Shown: one piece after another, positions 1 through 8,234 of the stretch | Numbering within the stretch: position 1 is the first letter of the stretch | Layout of the letters: every line of letters begins with the position of its first letter | Assembly (NCBI GenBank): GCA_023460955.1 | Contig: JAEWOH010000020.1 | Coordinates: forward strand, 1-37,681 | Length of the DNA: 37,681 nucleotides | Source: Bacillota bacterium | GTDB taxonomy: Bacteria > Bacillota > Clostridia > Acetivibrionales > DSM-1351 | Direction of reading: 5' to 3' | Notes under the pieces: generated by a model | Told to the model about the DNA's origin: nothing | The model's database searches: none | The model's input: only the letters and a program-made list of their open reading frames with translations | Program-made: the position numbers and the translations under genes

Positions 1-106
1 TTGGTGTGTGAGAACTTCAATTATACAGGAAAAGAGGGGGTCATTGTTTTTTTATTCAAAAAAACCTTAAAACCCTTGATATATAAGCAATATAAAAACA
101 ATAAAC

Positions 107-123
107 GTGTAACTAGTTTACAC
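107..123. promoter_or_regulatory. Inverted repeat upstream of DAHP synthase, possible operator
   Basis: GTGTAA, five bases (CTAGT), then TTACAC: a perfect 6-bp inverted repeat ending 13 bases before the ribosome binding site AGGAGG (137-142). A weak -35-like TTGATA lies at 76-81, but I see no convincing -10. The position suits a repressor site or a 5'-UTR element. The regulator is unknown, and the spacing does not fit the E. coli TyrR box. Confidence 0.35.
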
Positions 124-150
124 AAACTGAATTCTTAGGAGGTATTTTTT

Positions 151-1164
151 ATGATTATTGTAATGAGGCAAAGTGCTACCAAAAGAGATATCGAAAACGT
201 GGAAAACAAATTAATAGAGCTAGGTTTTAAGACACATCCCATATATGGAGATATTAAGACAGTCATAGGAGCAATAGGCGATAAGAGATTACTTAACATT
301 CACTCCATATCTCAAATGGAAGGAGTTGAAACTCTTGTTCCAATAATGAAACCATATAAGCTTGCCAGTAACGAACTACAACACACACCTACGGTTATTG
401 AAATTGGTGATGTCAGAATCGGCGGTGAAGAAATAGTAGTTATGGCCGGTCCTTGCGCAATAGAGAATGAAAAGGATTTTGTTGAAACCGCCCGGCAGGT
501 GAAGAATGCAGGGGCAAAAATATTACGTGGAGGTGCTTTCAAACCAAGAAGTTCACCATATGCCTTTCAGGGACTTGAAGAAGACGGTTTGAAAATAATG
601 GTTGCCGGTCGAGAAGCCACAGGCCTAAAGCTGGTCACAGAGGTAGTTGATACAAGAGACGTAGAATTAGTAAACAAGTACACAGATATATTCCAGATTG
701 GTGCCAGAAATATGCAAAATTTCAGGCTTTTAAGCGAGGTGGGCACCACAAATAAACCTGTTCTGCTAAAAAGGGGCTTATCAGCCACTATTGAGGAATG
801 GCTTATGGCTGCAGAATACATTATAGCTGAGGGGAATCACAACGTAATTCTTTGTGAGCGCGGAATCCGCACATTTGAAACAATGACCAGGAATACACTG
901 GATTTAAGTGCAATACCTGCTATTAAAGAAGTGTCACATCTTCCAATAGTGGTTGACCCCAGCCATGCGACAGGTAACTGGAAATACGTACCCGCACTTG
1001 CAAAGGGTGCTATAGCCACAGGTGCTGACGGACTTATTATAGAGGTACATCCCAATCCTCCCTGTGCCCTCTGTGACGGACCACAATCTCTGAGACCTGA
1101 GAAATTTGAAAGTCTTATGACAGAATTAAGGTTGGTTGCTCAGGCAGTTCAAAGAAACTTATGA
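151..1164 (+). CDS. aroF: 3-deoxy-7-phosphoheptulonate synthase (DAHP synthase, type I-beta)
   Basis: First enzyme of the shikimate pathway: condenses phosphoenolpyruvate and erythrose 4-phosphate to DAHP in the cytosol. Residues 1-75 look like the ferredoxin/ACT-like regulatory domain of the Thermotoga-type enzyme. The rest is the aldolase barrel, with GPCAIEN, LRGGAFKPRSSPY, KRGLSATIEEW, CERGIRTFE, VDPSHATG and HPNPPCALCDGPQS. At 337 residues it has the normal length for the family with this N-terminal domain, so allosteric control by an aromatic amino acid is likely, though which one cannot be read from sequence. The ATG is preceded by AGGAGG 8 bases upstream. The gene stands alone: the next gene runs towards it, and a palindrome lies just upstream. 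The family call is secure. The symbol could equally be aroG or aroA by species habit. Confidence 0.95.
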   Translation: MIIVMRQSATKRDIENVENKLIELGFKTHPIYGDIKTVIGAIGDKRLLNIHSISQMEGVETLVPIMKPYKLASNELQHTPTVIEIGDVRIGGEEIVVMAGPCAIENEKDFVETARQVKNAGAKILRGGAFKPRSSPYAFQGLEEDGLKIMVAGREATGLKLVTEVVDTRDVELVNKYTDIFQIGARNMQNFRLLSEVGTTNKPVLLKRGLSATIEEWLMAAEYIIAEGNHNVILCERGIRTFETMTRNTLDLSAIPAIKEVSHLPIVVDPSHATGNWKYVPALAKGAIATGADGLIIEVHPNPPCALCDGPQSLRPEKFESLMTELRLVAQAVQRNL

Positions 1165-1189
1165 AATCCTTAATGCTAATAATGACAAA

Positions 1190-1220
1190 AAACTGGAGTT
1201 GACCTGAGTCACTCCAGTTT
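1190..1220 (-). terminator. Intrinsic terminator, best on the minus strand
   Basis: A perfect 10-bp stem, AAACTGGAGT (1190-1199) and ACTCCAGTTT (1211-1220), with an 11-base loop. Read leftwards it is followed by a run of Ts (complement of 1185-1190), so it should end the hypothetical gene at 1257-1613. Read rightwards the T tract is poor, but the stem may still help end the DAHP synthase transcript. Confidence 0.7.
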
Positions 1221-1256
1221 CTATCTGTTTAAAGGTTTTTACCAAGTTTATTTAAA

Positions 1257-1613
1257 CTATATTAGGCTAGAATACTCTTCAGCAGTAACTGGTTCAAGAG
1301 TAAATTCATGAATCCCCTTAAATACTACTTTAAGACACTGTGTATCACCATAGTCTTTCTTATCAAGCTCATTTAACAAAACATACACCTGAGTATTATC
1401 TACAACCTTAATGTTTATTCTGTCAAAGATATCCTTCTGAATTATATCTAAAACAGAGCTTATATTGTTAGCTGCCGAATGGTTGGATTTTGGTTCAACA
1501 ACAACCGGCATTTTTGAATTGTTTGGATTTAGAATTTTTACATGCAGGATTCCCGGATCAAGTATATTGTCTGTTGGATATAACAAGTCTCTTTCAAAAA
1601 GGAACGAACTCAT
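1257..1613 (-). CDS. Hypothetical protein, about 118 aa
   Basis: I do not recognise this protein. It is a soluble, acidic polypeptide with no signal peptide, membrane segment or cysteine pattern. The middle (roughly residues 45-100) alternates short hydrophobic and charged stretches as expected of a small alpha/beta domain. The frame can open at an ATG at 1625, but that start has only GGA directly beside it. The ATG at 1613 has GGAG six bases upstream, so I chose it. It is a single-gene unit: the left side ends in a terminator and the transglycosylase gene to the right ends 110 bases upstream. Length and codon use look like those of neighbouring genes, so it is probably a real gene. No function is proposed. 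Confidence 0.6.
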   Translation of the reverse strand: MSSFLFERDLLYPTDNILDPGILHVKILNPNNSKMPVVVEPKSNHSAANNISSVLDIIQKDIFDRINIKVVDNTQVYVLLNELDKKDYGDTQCLKVVFKGIHEFTLEPVTAEEYSSLI

Positions 1614-1722
1614 CTTTATCTCCATTTCCAGCGTTATAAGATATATGTCTCTAATTTACATCACCTTTATAACTGCCTTTTAAGTATTTAAAAAATATAT
1701 AATATTATATAATAAAATATCA

Positions 1723-2304
1723 TTATTTGTCATTACCGTAAAGTCTTTTATACATACTATTGTATTTTTTTATTTTTTCAATATAATTTCTAGTCTCTTC
1801 AAAAGGTATTGAATCAAGTGTTACGCCGTTCTTACTTAAGCTTTCGTCCTTCAGCCATTTTGATACATTACCGCTTCCGGCATTATAGGCGGCTAAAGCA
1901 AGTTCGGTATTCTGATTATACTGCTTCAGAAGTCTTGATATATACCAGCAGCCTATTTGAATATTTGTCTCAGGATCAAGCAATAGGTCTGTATCGAAAT
2001 CCTCAATTTCTATTTTTTCAGCGGCCCACTCGCCTGTGCTATCCATTATCTGCATCAACCCCTTTGCACTTCGAGGAGAAACTGCATCTGCTCTGAAGCC
2101 GCTCTCAGCTTTAATCATCGAAAACACGAGAAGTTTATCGAGATTGTACAAATCTGAATACTTGTCGACATATTCAGAATACGTGGTCGGATACATGTAA
2201 TGTAGTGCGTACTTTACAGCACTTGCCGAAAATACAACAAAAAGCACCAGTATGGAAAATATAATAAATGTTTTTAGTTTACCTGTATTTTTTCTTTTTT
2301 TCAA
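1723..2304 (-). CDS. Membrane-anchored lytic transglycosylase (SLT domain)
   Basis: Cleaves the MurNAc-GlcNAc bond of peptidoglycan on the outer face of the membrane. Residues 12-35 form one N-terminal membrane anchor or uncleaved signal. The SLT/lysozyme-like domain spans about 50-190, with the catalytic glutamate in IKAESGF (E67), then SPRSAKGLMQIM and the ALAAYNAG motif near 137-143. At 193 residues it is a minimal anchored SLT protein like those common in clostridia. The start is a TTG at 2304 with AGGGTGA just upstream; no ATG lies near. That binding site overlaps the end of coaE four bases away, so the two are almost surely co-transcribed and probably translationally coupled. Terminal gene of the polA run. 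The family is clear; the cell process served (growth, division or sporulation) is not. Confidence 0.88.
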   Translation of the reverse strand: MKKRKNTGKLKTFIIFSILVLFVVFSASAVKYALHYMYPTTYSEYVDKYSDLYNLDKLLVFSMIKAESGFRADAVSPRSAKGLMQIMDSTGEWAAEKIEIEDFDTDLLLDPETNIQIGCWYISRLLKQYNQNTELALAAYNAGSGNVSKWLKDESLSKNGVTLDSIPFEETRNYIEKIKKYNSMYKRLYGNDK

Positions 2305-2308
2305 AAAA

Positions 2309-2920
2309 TCACCCTAACAGCCTAGATAACTGATACTCTACTTCCTTTTCAAGATGGGAATAATCAAAATTATTATTTATCACTACATCAGCAAGTCGTA
2401 TATATTCCTGCTCGTCAAGTTGCGAATTAATTCTTGCAACGGCCTCCTCATAAGTCATACCATTTCGCTCCATGATTCTTTGAATACGTACTTCCCTGTC
2501 TGCCGAAATTGTCCAAACTTGTTGACATAAATCTATAAACCCAGATTTCACAGGTATTGGAGCATCAATAACAATTATGTTTGTCTTGTTGATCAGCTGT
2601 TCTTCCACATTATTTTTTATTCGTTCTGTAACGTACTTATGCAAAATACTGTTTAATCTTTGCAGCTTTTCGCTGTCGTTAAAAACTATGCCAGCCAACT
2701 TTTTACGATTAAGCTGTCCCCAATCATCAAGTATATCTGTGCCAAAAGTCTCTGTCAATTCTTCCAGAGCCTTTTGTCCGGGTTCCACGACCTCCTTGCT
2801 GATAAGGTCGGCGTCTATAATAACAGCCCCTTTTTCTTTCAATATACCGCTTACAGTGCTTTTCCCGCTCCCTATACCTCCGGTAATTCCAAGAACGATC
2901 GAAATATTACTTTGTTTCAT
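2309..2920 (-). CDS. coaE: Dephospho-CoA kinase
   Basis: Last step of coenzyme A synthesis: phosphorylates the 3'-hydroxyl of the ribose of dephospho-CoA with ATP. The N-terminus shows the Walker A loop GGIGSGKST. It is followed by the DADLISKEV segment typical of CoaE, VIDAPIPVKSG in the middle and a C-terminal RLADVVINNNF. About 203 residues is normal for the family. A GTG at 2935 could extend the protein by five residues, but the ATG at 2920 has GGAG nine bases upstream and is preferred. Either way the gene starts inside the last codons of polA (14-base overlap), which is the usual polA-coaE order in many Firmicutes and points to translational coupling. Confidence 0.93.
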   Translation of the reverse strand: MKQSNISIVLGITGGIGSGKSTVSGILKEKGAVIIDADLISKEVVEPGQKALEELTETFGTDILDDWGQLNRKKLAGIVFNDSEKLQRLNSILHKYVTERIKNNVEEQLINKTNIIVIDAPIPVKSGFIDLCQQVWTISADREVRIQRIMERNGMTYEEAVARINSQLDEQEYIRLADVVINNNFDYSHLEKEVEYQLSRLLG

Positions 2921-5597
2921 ACCAGCTCTCTCCACTCTTTACATCGACAGTCATAGGCACCTTGAGATTTACAGCGCTCTCCATACAATTCTTAAGTAAA
3001 GCTGTCACCTCTTCCAACTCCGATTTTTCAGTTTCAACTATAAGTTCATCATGAACCTGAAGAATAAGTCGTGATTTCAATTTCCTCTTCTTCAGCTCAT
3101 TGTAGACCTTAACCATCGAAATTTTAATTATATCAGCCGCACTTCCCTGAATGGGAGTATTCATTGCTACCCTTTCTCCGAAGGACCTGATGTTGAAGTT
3201 GCTGGACTTAAGCTCAGGCAAATATCTTCGCCTGTTAAAAAGTGTTGTTACAAAACCAAATTCCTTGCCTTTAGCAACAGTATCGCTCATATATTCCTTG
3301 ACCTTTGAGTATTTTGCAAGGTAGTCATCAATATACTTCTTGGCCTCTTTTCTGGTTACGCCTATATCCTTAGAAAGACTGAAGTCACCTATTCCGTATA
3401 CAATACCAAAATTAACGGCCTTTGCCCTGGATCTCATCAAAGAAGTAACTTCATCGGCCGGAATCCCAAATACTTTAGATGCTGTAGTAGTATGAATATC
3501 CTCGTTATTATTAAAGGCTGAAATCATATTACTGTCGCCGGTTATGTGGGCCAAAACCCTTAATTCTATCTGTGAATAGTCTGCATCCAGCAGTACATAG
3601 TTCTCATCGGTAGGTATGAAGACTTTTCGGATCTTTCTTCCCATTTCAAGTTTTATCGGTATGTTCTGAAGATTTGGTTCAGTACTGCTTATTCTGCCGG
3701 TGGCAGTAACAGTCTGGTTGAAGCTGGAATGTATTTTACAGTTTTCAGTATCAAGTACATTCAGAAGTCCGTCTGCGTAAGTAGATTTAAGCTTTGTTAA
3801 TGTTCTGTATTCTAATATTCTTTCTACAATTTCATGCTTTTGGGAAAGCTGCTCCAATACCTCTGCGTCTGTCGAATAACCTGTCTTTGTTTTCTTTACC
3901 GCAGGAAGGTTTAATTTTTCAAACAAAATAATACCCAGTTGTTTTGGAGAGTTTATATTAAAGTTTTCACCGGCAAGCATATATATTTCATTCTCAAGAA
4001 TTACAAGTCTTGAATCCAGCTCTTTTGAATAAGCCTTCAACCCTTCAATATCAACCTTAAAGCCCCACAATTCCATATCTGCGAGAACTTCAACCAGGGG
4101 CAGTTCAATATCATAAAACAGCTCGTGCTGACCGTTTCCTTCTATTATTGGCATATATTTTTCTACCAGCTCATATATAGCTGAAACACAGCCGGCGCAA
4201 ACTGTTGAAGGATTAACATCCATATTCTTCTGAAGCTTTCTTCCGTGTTTGTCATAGAGTATCTCGGCCGGCACTATACTTTTTTTGAGATTTTCCTGAG
4301 CTAATTCAGAAATTGTATAGCTGTTTCTTGTGGGCTCAAGTATATAAGCACCTATCATTGTATCAAATTTGATTCCCTTGACATCAATGCCCTGAGCCTT
4401 GCAGTACTTGATGAGCTTTTTTAAATCATGTCCGTATTTTATGATGTCATTTGACTCAAGAACTTCCCTGAGAACTTTAATAGCTGTTTCTGGAGTAAAG
4501 GCATCGCTAAACGTCATTACAGCAGGTGCATATTCCTCCTGACAGGAATAGATGCACAGGTCATCCAGTTTGTTGTCTGAAGGCTCTGTATGATAATATA
4601 TCGCCATTTTTTTACTCTGAAGAACTGCTTTTATACACGACTCCAGTTCGCCGACAGTATCAACGTTAACATGCTCGATATCATGCGCTTCTGCTGCTTC
4701 CACCATTGGCATGTCACTTAAGCCGAATCTTTCAATAAAGGTTTTAAACTCAAGTCGTTTAAATATGCTATAAAGCTTATCTTTATCAACATCAGTTCTG
4801 ATATATTGAGAAATATCAGATATACAGGGCATTTTTCTTTCAATAGTCGCCAATTTTTTACTGAGATATGCCAATTCCTTGTTAGTCTCGAGCTTTTCCC
4901 TGACACCTTTTTTCTCTACCTTTTCAATATTTTCATATAATTCTTCTATGCTATGGAAATTTTTTATAAGGTCAAGAGCAGTTTTTTCACCAATTCCAGG
5001 CACACCGGGGATATTATCCGACGTATCCCCCATTAAGCCCTTTACATCAATAAGCATTTTAGGAGTTACCCCATATTTTTCCATAACACTCTTATAGTCG
5101 TACTCTTCAGTTTCGGTTTTATTGCCTTTTGTTACAGGCAATTTAATCCGTGTTTTTTCTGAGGCAAGCTGAAGAGAATCCCTGTCCCCGGTAAGTAGAA
5201 CTGCTTCAATACCGCTTTCTTCAGCACATAACGAAATAGACCCCAGTATATCATCAGCCTCAAAGCCTGGAGTCTCAATACGTTTAATATTCATAGCATC
5301 AAGTACCTGTTTTATAATAGGTACTTGAATGGCAAGTTCCGGAGGCATACCTTTTCTTGTTGCCTTGTATTCCACATACTCGAGATGCCTGAAGGTGGGT
5401 TCCTTCATGTCAAACGCTACGCAAAGGTATTTTGGGTTTTCCTCTGTAAGATATTTTGTAAGAATATTAATAAAACCAAAAACTGCATTTGTTTGTAATC
5501 CTTCCGAAGTAGTCAGCATCGCATTTCTGCTCAAACCGTAAAAGGCCCTGTTTAAGATGCTGTTTCCATCAACAATCAATATTTTTTCCGAGTTCAT
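2907..5597 (-). CDS. polA: DNA polymerase I
   Basis: Repair and Okazaki-fragment-processing polymerase, 896 residues. Residues 1-290 are the 5'-3' exonuclease/flap domain (VDGNSILNRAFYG, GFEADDILG, LTGDRDSLQL, GLMGDTSDNIPGVPGIGEKTA). Residues 305-490 correspond to the 3'-5' exonuclease fold, but the first metal-binding motif is degenerate: MAIYYHTEPS stands where E. coli has FDTET. Proofreading is therefore probably absent, as in Bacillus and Taq enzymes. Residues 500-896 are the family A polymerase: motif A DADYSQIELR (D673), motif B RSRAKAVNFGIVYG and motif C QVHDELIVE (D850). The ATG follows GGAGGG at good spacing. It lies 17 bases downstream of the anti-sigma gene and overlaps coaE, so it appears to belong to the sigma-factor operon. 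Confidence 0.97.
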   Translation of the reverse strand: MNSEKILIVDGNSILNRAFYGLSRNAMLTTSEGLQTNAVFGFINILTKYLTEENPKYLCVAFDMKEPTFRHLEYVEYKATRKGMPPELAIQVPIIKQVLDAMNIKRIETPGFEADDILGSISLCAEESGIEAVLLTGDRDSLQLASEKTRIKLPVTKGNKTETEEYDYKSVMEKYGVTPKMLIDVKGLMGDTSDNIPGVPGIGEKTALDLIKNFHSIEELYENIEKVEKKGVREKLETNKELAYLSKKLATIERKMPCISDISQYIRTDVDKDKLYSIFKRLEFKTFIERFGLSDMPMVEAAEAHDIEHVNVDTVGELESCIKAVLQSKKMAIYYHTEPSDNKLDDLCIYSCQEEYAPAVMTFSDAFTPETAIKVLREVLESNDIIKYGHDLKKLIKYCKAQGIDVKGIKFDTMIGAYILEPTRNSYTISELAQENLKKSIVPAEILYDKHGRKLQKNMDVNPSTVCAGCVSAIYELVEKYMPIIEGNGQHELFYDIELPLVEVLADMELWGFKVDIEGLKAYSKELDSRLVILENEIYMLAGENFNINSPKQLGIILFEKLNLPAVKKTKTGYSTDAEVLEQLSQKHEIVERILEYRTLTKLKSTYADGLLNVLDTENCKIHSSFNQTVTATGRISSTEPNLQNIPIKLEMGRKIRKVFIPTDENYVLLDADYSQIELRVLAHITGDSNMISAFNNNEDIHTTTASKVFGIPADEVTSLMRSRAKAVNFGIVYGIGDFSLSKDIGVTRKEAKKYIDDYLAKYSKVKEYMSDTVAKGKEFGFVTTLFNRRRYLPELKSSNFNIRSFGERVAMNTPIQGSAADIIKISMVKVYNELKKRKLKSRLILQVHDELIVETEKSELEEVTALLKNCMESAVNLKVPMTVDVKSGESWYETK

Positions 5598-5614
5598 AAA
5601 TAAGCCCTCCAGCC

Positions 5615-6889
5615 TTATCTTTTAACGAAAAAAATCCTGACTGTAATCATATCCCTTTTTGCCAAGAGTTTATTGGTCTTTTCTACCAAGGTTGTTTTTT
5701 CCGCTTCAAGTGCAGCAGTTTCCTGCCCGTTTTTTAAGGCTTCACTAATTTTAGTTTCTATATCATTTATTTGAATTTGAAGATTATCATATTCTTCTGT
5801 GATGTCTTTTTTTATTATATCAGTTTTTGTTTTTAATTCCAGCTTATATTTTAAGAGTGCTTCACTTTGAAGTGAGCTGTACTCGCTTAAGGGCACACTG
5901 TAATCTATATATGCAACTATTCCCTCGGCATTTTCTGTAATGTCGTTTACAAAACCAGATTCCTCAGCCGTTGCTCCCACCTGATTCATAAGAGCATTTA
6001 AGTTCTCCATCTCATTCTCTACAGATGAAACAATCAACGACATCTCAACGTAATTTGAAAGAACTTTTTCAGAAGCTCCCTTGTCCTGTTCTGCCAAGCT
6101 AAATGCCACTGTCTGGTCGGAGTTTAACTTATTATTGGTATCACTGTTAATTACTACCTCCGGACTTTCATTACTTTCACCTTTGGCCTTTCTGGTATTA
6201 CTCCCGTCAGACTTTAATGCTTCACTAAAGGTAACCTTTATTTTAACTTGTGGAGTTGCATCATTTTGAATTACATATTCTTTACCTGAAGTATTTTTTT
6301 GTTTTGAAGCAGCTGATTCCTCCTGAACTCCACCAGTCGCGCCTTTATCAGCACCTGCCAAACCTACATTATTGGAGCTATCAGACTTTGCCTCTGACCT
6401 GTTTCCTCCACCGGCAGAAATTGCGTTTCCGGACTCGGGCTCTGCTTTAATACCTCCGTTTTTATTATTCTTCATATTATCGGTAACAGCAGTATCAGCC
6501 TGTGCCGCTGTACTTTCAGTATAAGCTGTCTTATCCATCATAGAACCCATATCAGGAATAAACTTATACGCCAAGAGGGATATAGCAACAACAGCCGCTG
6601 CTGATATTGCAGTCATTACTTTTTTATTTATAAACAACAGCCTTTTATTATTCTTGTCTTTTTGGCTTACTTCTATAAGTCTGGAGTGGAGAGATTGTGA
6701 AAAGTCTTTAGGTAATTCAATGGGTTCCTGGTTTTTGCAAAGATTAGCAATGTAAGACTCCTCTTTGAGTTTCTGAGCGCATTGTGGGCATTTTTCAACA
6801 TGTTTCATAAATTCTTCTCTATCGTTATAGTCCAATTGTTCGTCTATATACAGTGAAATATAAATATCGCTTTCATCACAGAAATTCAT
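5615..6889 (-). CDS. Membrane anti-sigma factor with zinc finger and DUF4349-like domain
   Basis: Probably holds the adjacent ECF sigma factor inactive at the membrane. Residues 1-45 carry a putative zinc-finger anti-sigma domain with H30-x3-C34-x2-C37. Residues 91-110 form a single membrane segment. A low-complexity Asn/Ser/Gly/Ala linker (about 120-230) follows. Residues 270-424 resemble DUF4349: a beta-rich part (YVEMSLIVSS, GIVAYIDYSVP), then a long coiled coil and a terminal MITVRIFF strand. Topology would place the linker and C-terminal domain outside the cell, where they could sense an envelope signal. The ATG has GGAGG seven bases upstream. It sits 91 bases after the sigma gene and 17 bases before polA. 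The anti-sigma role is inferred from the zinc finger plus pairing; the signal is unknown. Confidence 0.85.
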   Translation of the reverse strand: MNFCDESDIYISLYIDEQLDYNDREEFMKHVEKCPQCAQKLKEESYIANLCKNQEPIELPKDFSQSLHSRLIEVSQKDKNNKRLLFINKKVMTAISAAAVVAISLLAYKFIPDMGSMMDKTAYTESTAAQADTAVTDNMKNNKNGGIKAEPESGNAISAGGGNRSEAKSDSSNNVGLAGADKGATGGVQEESAASKQKNTSGKEYVIQNDATPQVKIKVTFSEALKSDGSNTRKAKGESNESPEVVINSDTNNKLNSDQTVAFSLAEQDKGASEKVLSNYVEMSLIVSSVENEMENLNALMNQVGATAEESGFVNDITENAEGIVAYIDYSVPLSEYSSLQSEALLKYKLELKTKTDIIKKDITEEYDNLQIQINDIETKISEALKNGQETAALEAEKTTLVEKTNKLLAKRDMITVRIFFVKR

Positions 6890-6980
6890 ATAATCCCTCC
6901 TTACTAATTAATTTATCATCAATGCCTGCTTATTAAGGCCTGTAATACTCATGATATGTATTAATGTTACTCCTTCAATA

Positions 6981-7577
6981 TCATTTGACGTAGTCAATGA
7001 ATAAATGTTCCTTATCTTTGCAAAGCAATTGTCTCAGTTCTGCCCTTGCCCTGCTAATACGGGATTTTACAGTACCCACAGGGGTCTCAAGGACTTCGGC
7101 AATTTGCTCATAGCTATGACCCATAAAATCACGAAGAACTATCATTGTTCTGTTTTTTTCATTCATTTTAGACAGTGCTTCTCTAATTGCCGCCTTCTGT
7201 GCATTTGTTTCTGCAATTTTTTCAGGGCCTGGCAACTCGGAAACCAGTCTTTCTTTAATTGTTAAATCCTCATAGGTTTGCTGTTCTATGGAGATTGTAA
7301 CTTTATTCTTATTTTTTCTGAGAAAGTCAAGGCAGGTATTTGTTGCGATACGATATATCCACGTTGAAAAAGAACAATTACCTTTAAAATCTTTTATGTA
7401 TCTGAAGGCTTTAATAAATGTTTCCTGAGCCTGCTCACTTGCATCCTCAGGATTGCTCAACATTCTATAGCATATATTATAAACCTTGGTATAGTAGCTG
7501 CCTGAAAGTTCCTCCAATGCCTGTAAGTTTCCCTGCCTCGCTTTGGTCAGCAATGTATTTTCCATATCAAGTCCCAT
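6981..7577 (-). CDS. ECF-type RNA polymerase sigma factor (sigma-70 family)
   Basis: Directs RNA polymerase to a stress or envelope regulon, probably only when released by the anti-sigma protein encoded next. Region 2 spans roughly residues 25-95 (NICYRMLSNPEDASEQAQETFIKAF, FSTWIYRIATNTCLDFLR). Region 4 spans about 135-190, with the helix-turn-helix HSYEQIAEVLETPVGTVKSRISRAR. There is no region 1 or 3, as expected for the extracytoplasmic-function group; 198 residues is typical. The first ATG has AGGG five bases upstream. A vegetative promoter lies just upstream (7616-7645), so basal expression does not need the sigma factor itself. It resembles the SigW/SigV-like groups, but I cannot assign a subgroup. 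Confidence 0.93.
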   Translation of the reverse strand: MGLDMENTLLTKARQGNLQALEELSGSYYTKVYNICYRMLSNPEDASEQAQETFIKAFRYIKDFKGNCSFSTWIYRIATNTCLDFLRKNKNKVTISIEQQTYEDLTIKERLVSELPGPEKIAETNAQKAAIREALSKMNEKNRTMIVLRDFMGHSYEQIAEVLETPVGTVKSRISRARAELRQLLCKDKEHLFIDYVK

Positions 7578-7615
7578 TTCGACCCTGCTTTCTTTTTTGC
7601 CTTTGTTACAAAGCC

Positions 7616-7645
7616 ATTATATCATAGACCCATAATTTGCCGCAA
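7616..7645 (-). promoter_or_regulatory. Predicted sigma-A promoter for the ECF sigma/polA operon
   Basis: On the minus strand TTGCGG (7640-7645), an 18-base spacer and a perfect TATAAT (7616-7621). Transcription would begin about 30 bases before the sigma gene start. This would drive sigma factor, anti-sigma, polA, coaE and transglycosylase, since no terminator is seen between them. Confidence 0.55.
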
Positions 7646-7660
7646 ACGAATAAGGGCAAA

Positions 7661-7699
7661 TTAACATGACCTTTGTGAACTATTAACATTTTTTCAACA
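7661..7699 (+). promoter_or_regulatory. PhoP-box-like direct repeats upstream of the receiver protein
   Basis: TTAACA at 7661 and 7683 and TCAACA at 7694 lie on one 11-base grid; the intermediate slot at 7672 (TTTGTG) is degenerate. A TATTTT at 7708 sits where the -10 element lies relative to the array at pstB in this window. The orientation would drive the gene at 7806. Weaker than the three arrays at the pst genes, and the region is AT-rich, so this is suggestive only. Confidence 0.35.
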
Positions 7700-7805
7700 A
7701 ATTTTGATATTTTTTTTTATGAAATAATGCAAGGTATTTTGTTTTAGATATAGAATAATTGTTATTATCAATTAACCAAAATCTGTTTGTCAAAAAGGAG
7801 CTCTT

Positions 7806-8234
7806 ATGATTAGTACAATTCTTGTAACAGATGATAATGTACTAGATAATGCAATCCTCAGAAATTATCTTTATAAGGAACGGTTAAACATTATCTCTGC
7901 CTTAAACGGAAGGGAAGCTTTAGATATGGTGGAAAGCCGTAATGTAGATATTATCATTCTCGATTTAGTGATGCCGGTTATGGATGGTTATGAATTCCTC
8001 GAAGAGTTTTCAAAAACGCCTTACTATAAAGAAATACCAATAATTGTTGCATCAGGAATTGAAAATGATGCGCTGGTAAAAGTATTTGAATACGATATCT
8101 ATGATTTTGTATTAAAGCCTTTGAATCAAACTAATAAATATGTCATGATAAATAAAATCAGAAAAGCCTTACAATTCCGTAAAATGCTTGTAGAATTAAA
8201 AAAGCAGGAAATTGATGTTAATACAATAAAGTAA
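7806..8234 (+). CDS. Receiver-only (CheY-like) response regulator
   Basis: A single phosphoacceptor domain with no output domain. The acidic pair is D9-D10 in VTDDN, the phosphorylated aspartate D53 in IILDLVMPVMDGYEF, the switch serine S83 in VASG and the conserved lysine K104 in FVLKPL. The last 20 residues after helix 5 are a charged tail. At 142 residues it is slightly longer than CheY. It has AAGGAGC seven bases before the ATG. No histidine kinase is adjacent; the genes on both sides run the other way. Such proteins act by protein contact, for example in chemotaxis, phosphorelay or control of c-di-GMP enzymes. The partner cannot be told. Its stop codon lies inside the frame of the broken murA gene. 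Confidence 0.85.
   Translation: MISTILVTDDNVLDNAILRNYLYKERLNIISALNGREALDMVESRNVDIIILDLVMPVMDGYEFLEEFSKTPYYKEIPIIVASGIENDALVKVFEYDIYDFVLKPLNQTNKYVMINKIRKALQFRKMLVELKKQEIDVNTIK

Noticed and set aside
107..123. TyrR-type box upstream of DAHP synthase
   Set aside because: TyrR boxes need TGTAAA, six bases, TTTACA. Here the half-sites are closer and the regulator is not known in clostridia.
312..1055. Open frames antisense to the DAHP synthase gene
   Set aside because: They are shadows of a well-conserved gene, lack binding sites and have no recognisable product. The same applies to other antisense frames in polA, alaS, pst and phoR.
1696..1709. ATATAATATTATAT palindrome as a terminator of the transglycosylase gene
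   Set aside because: Pure A/T with no GC stem and no proper T run; most likely base composition.
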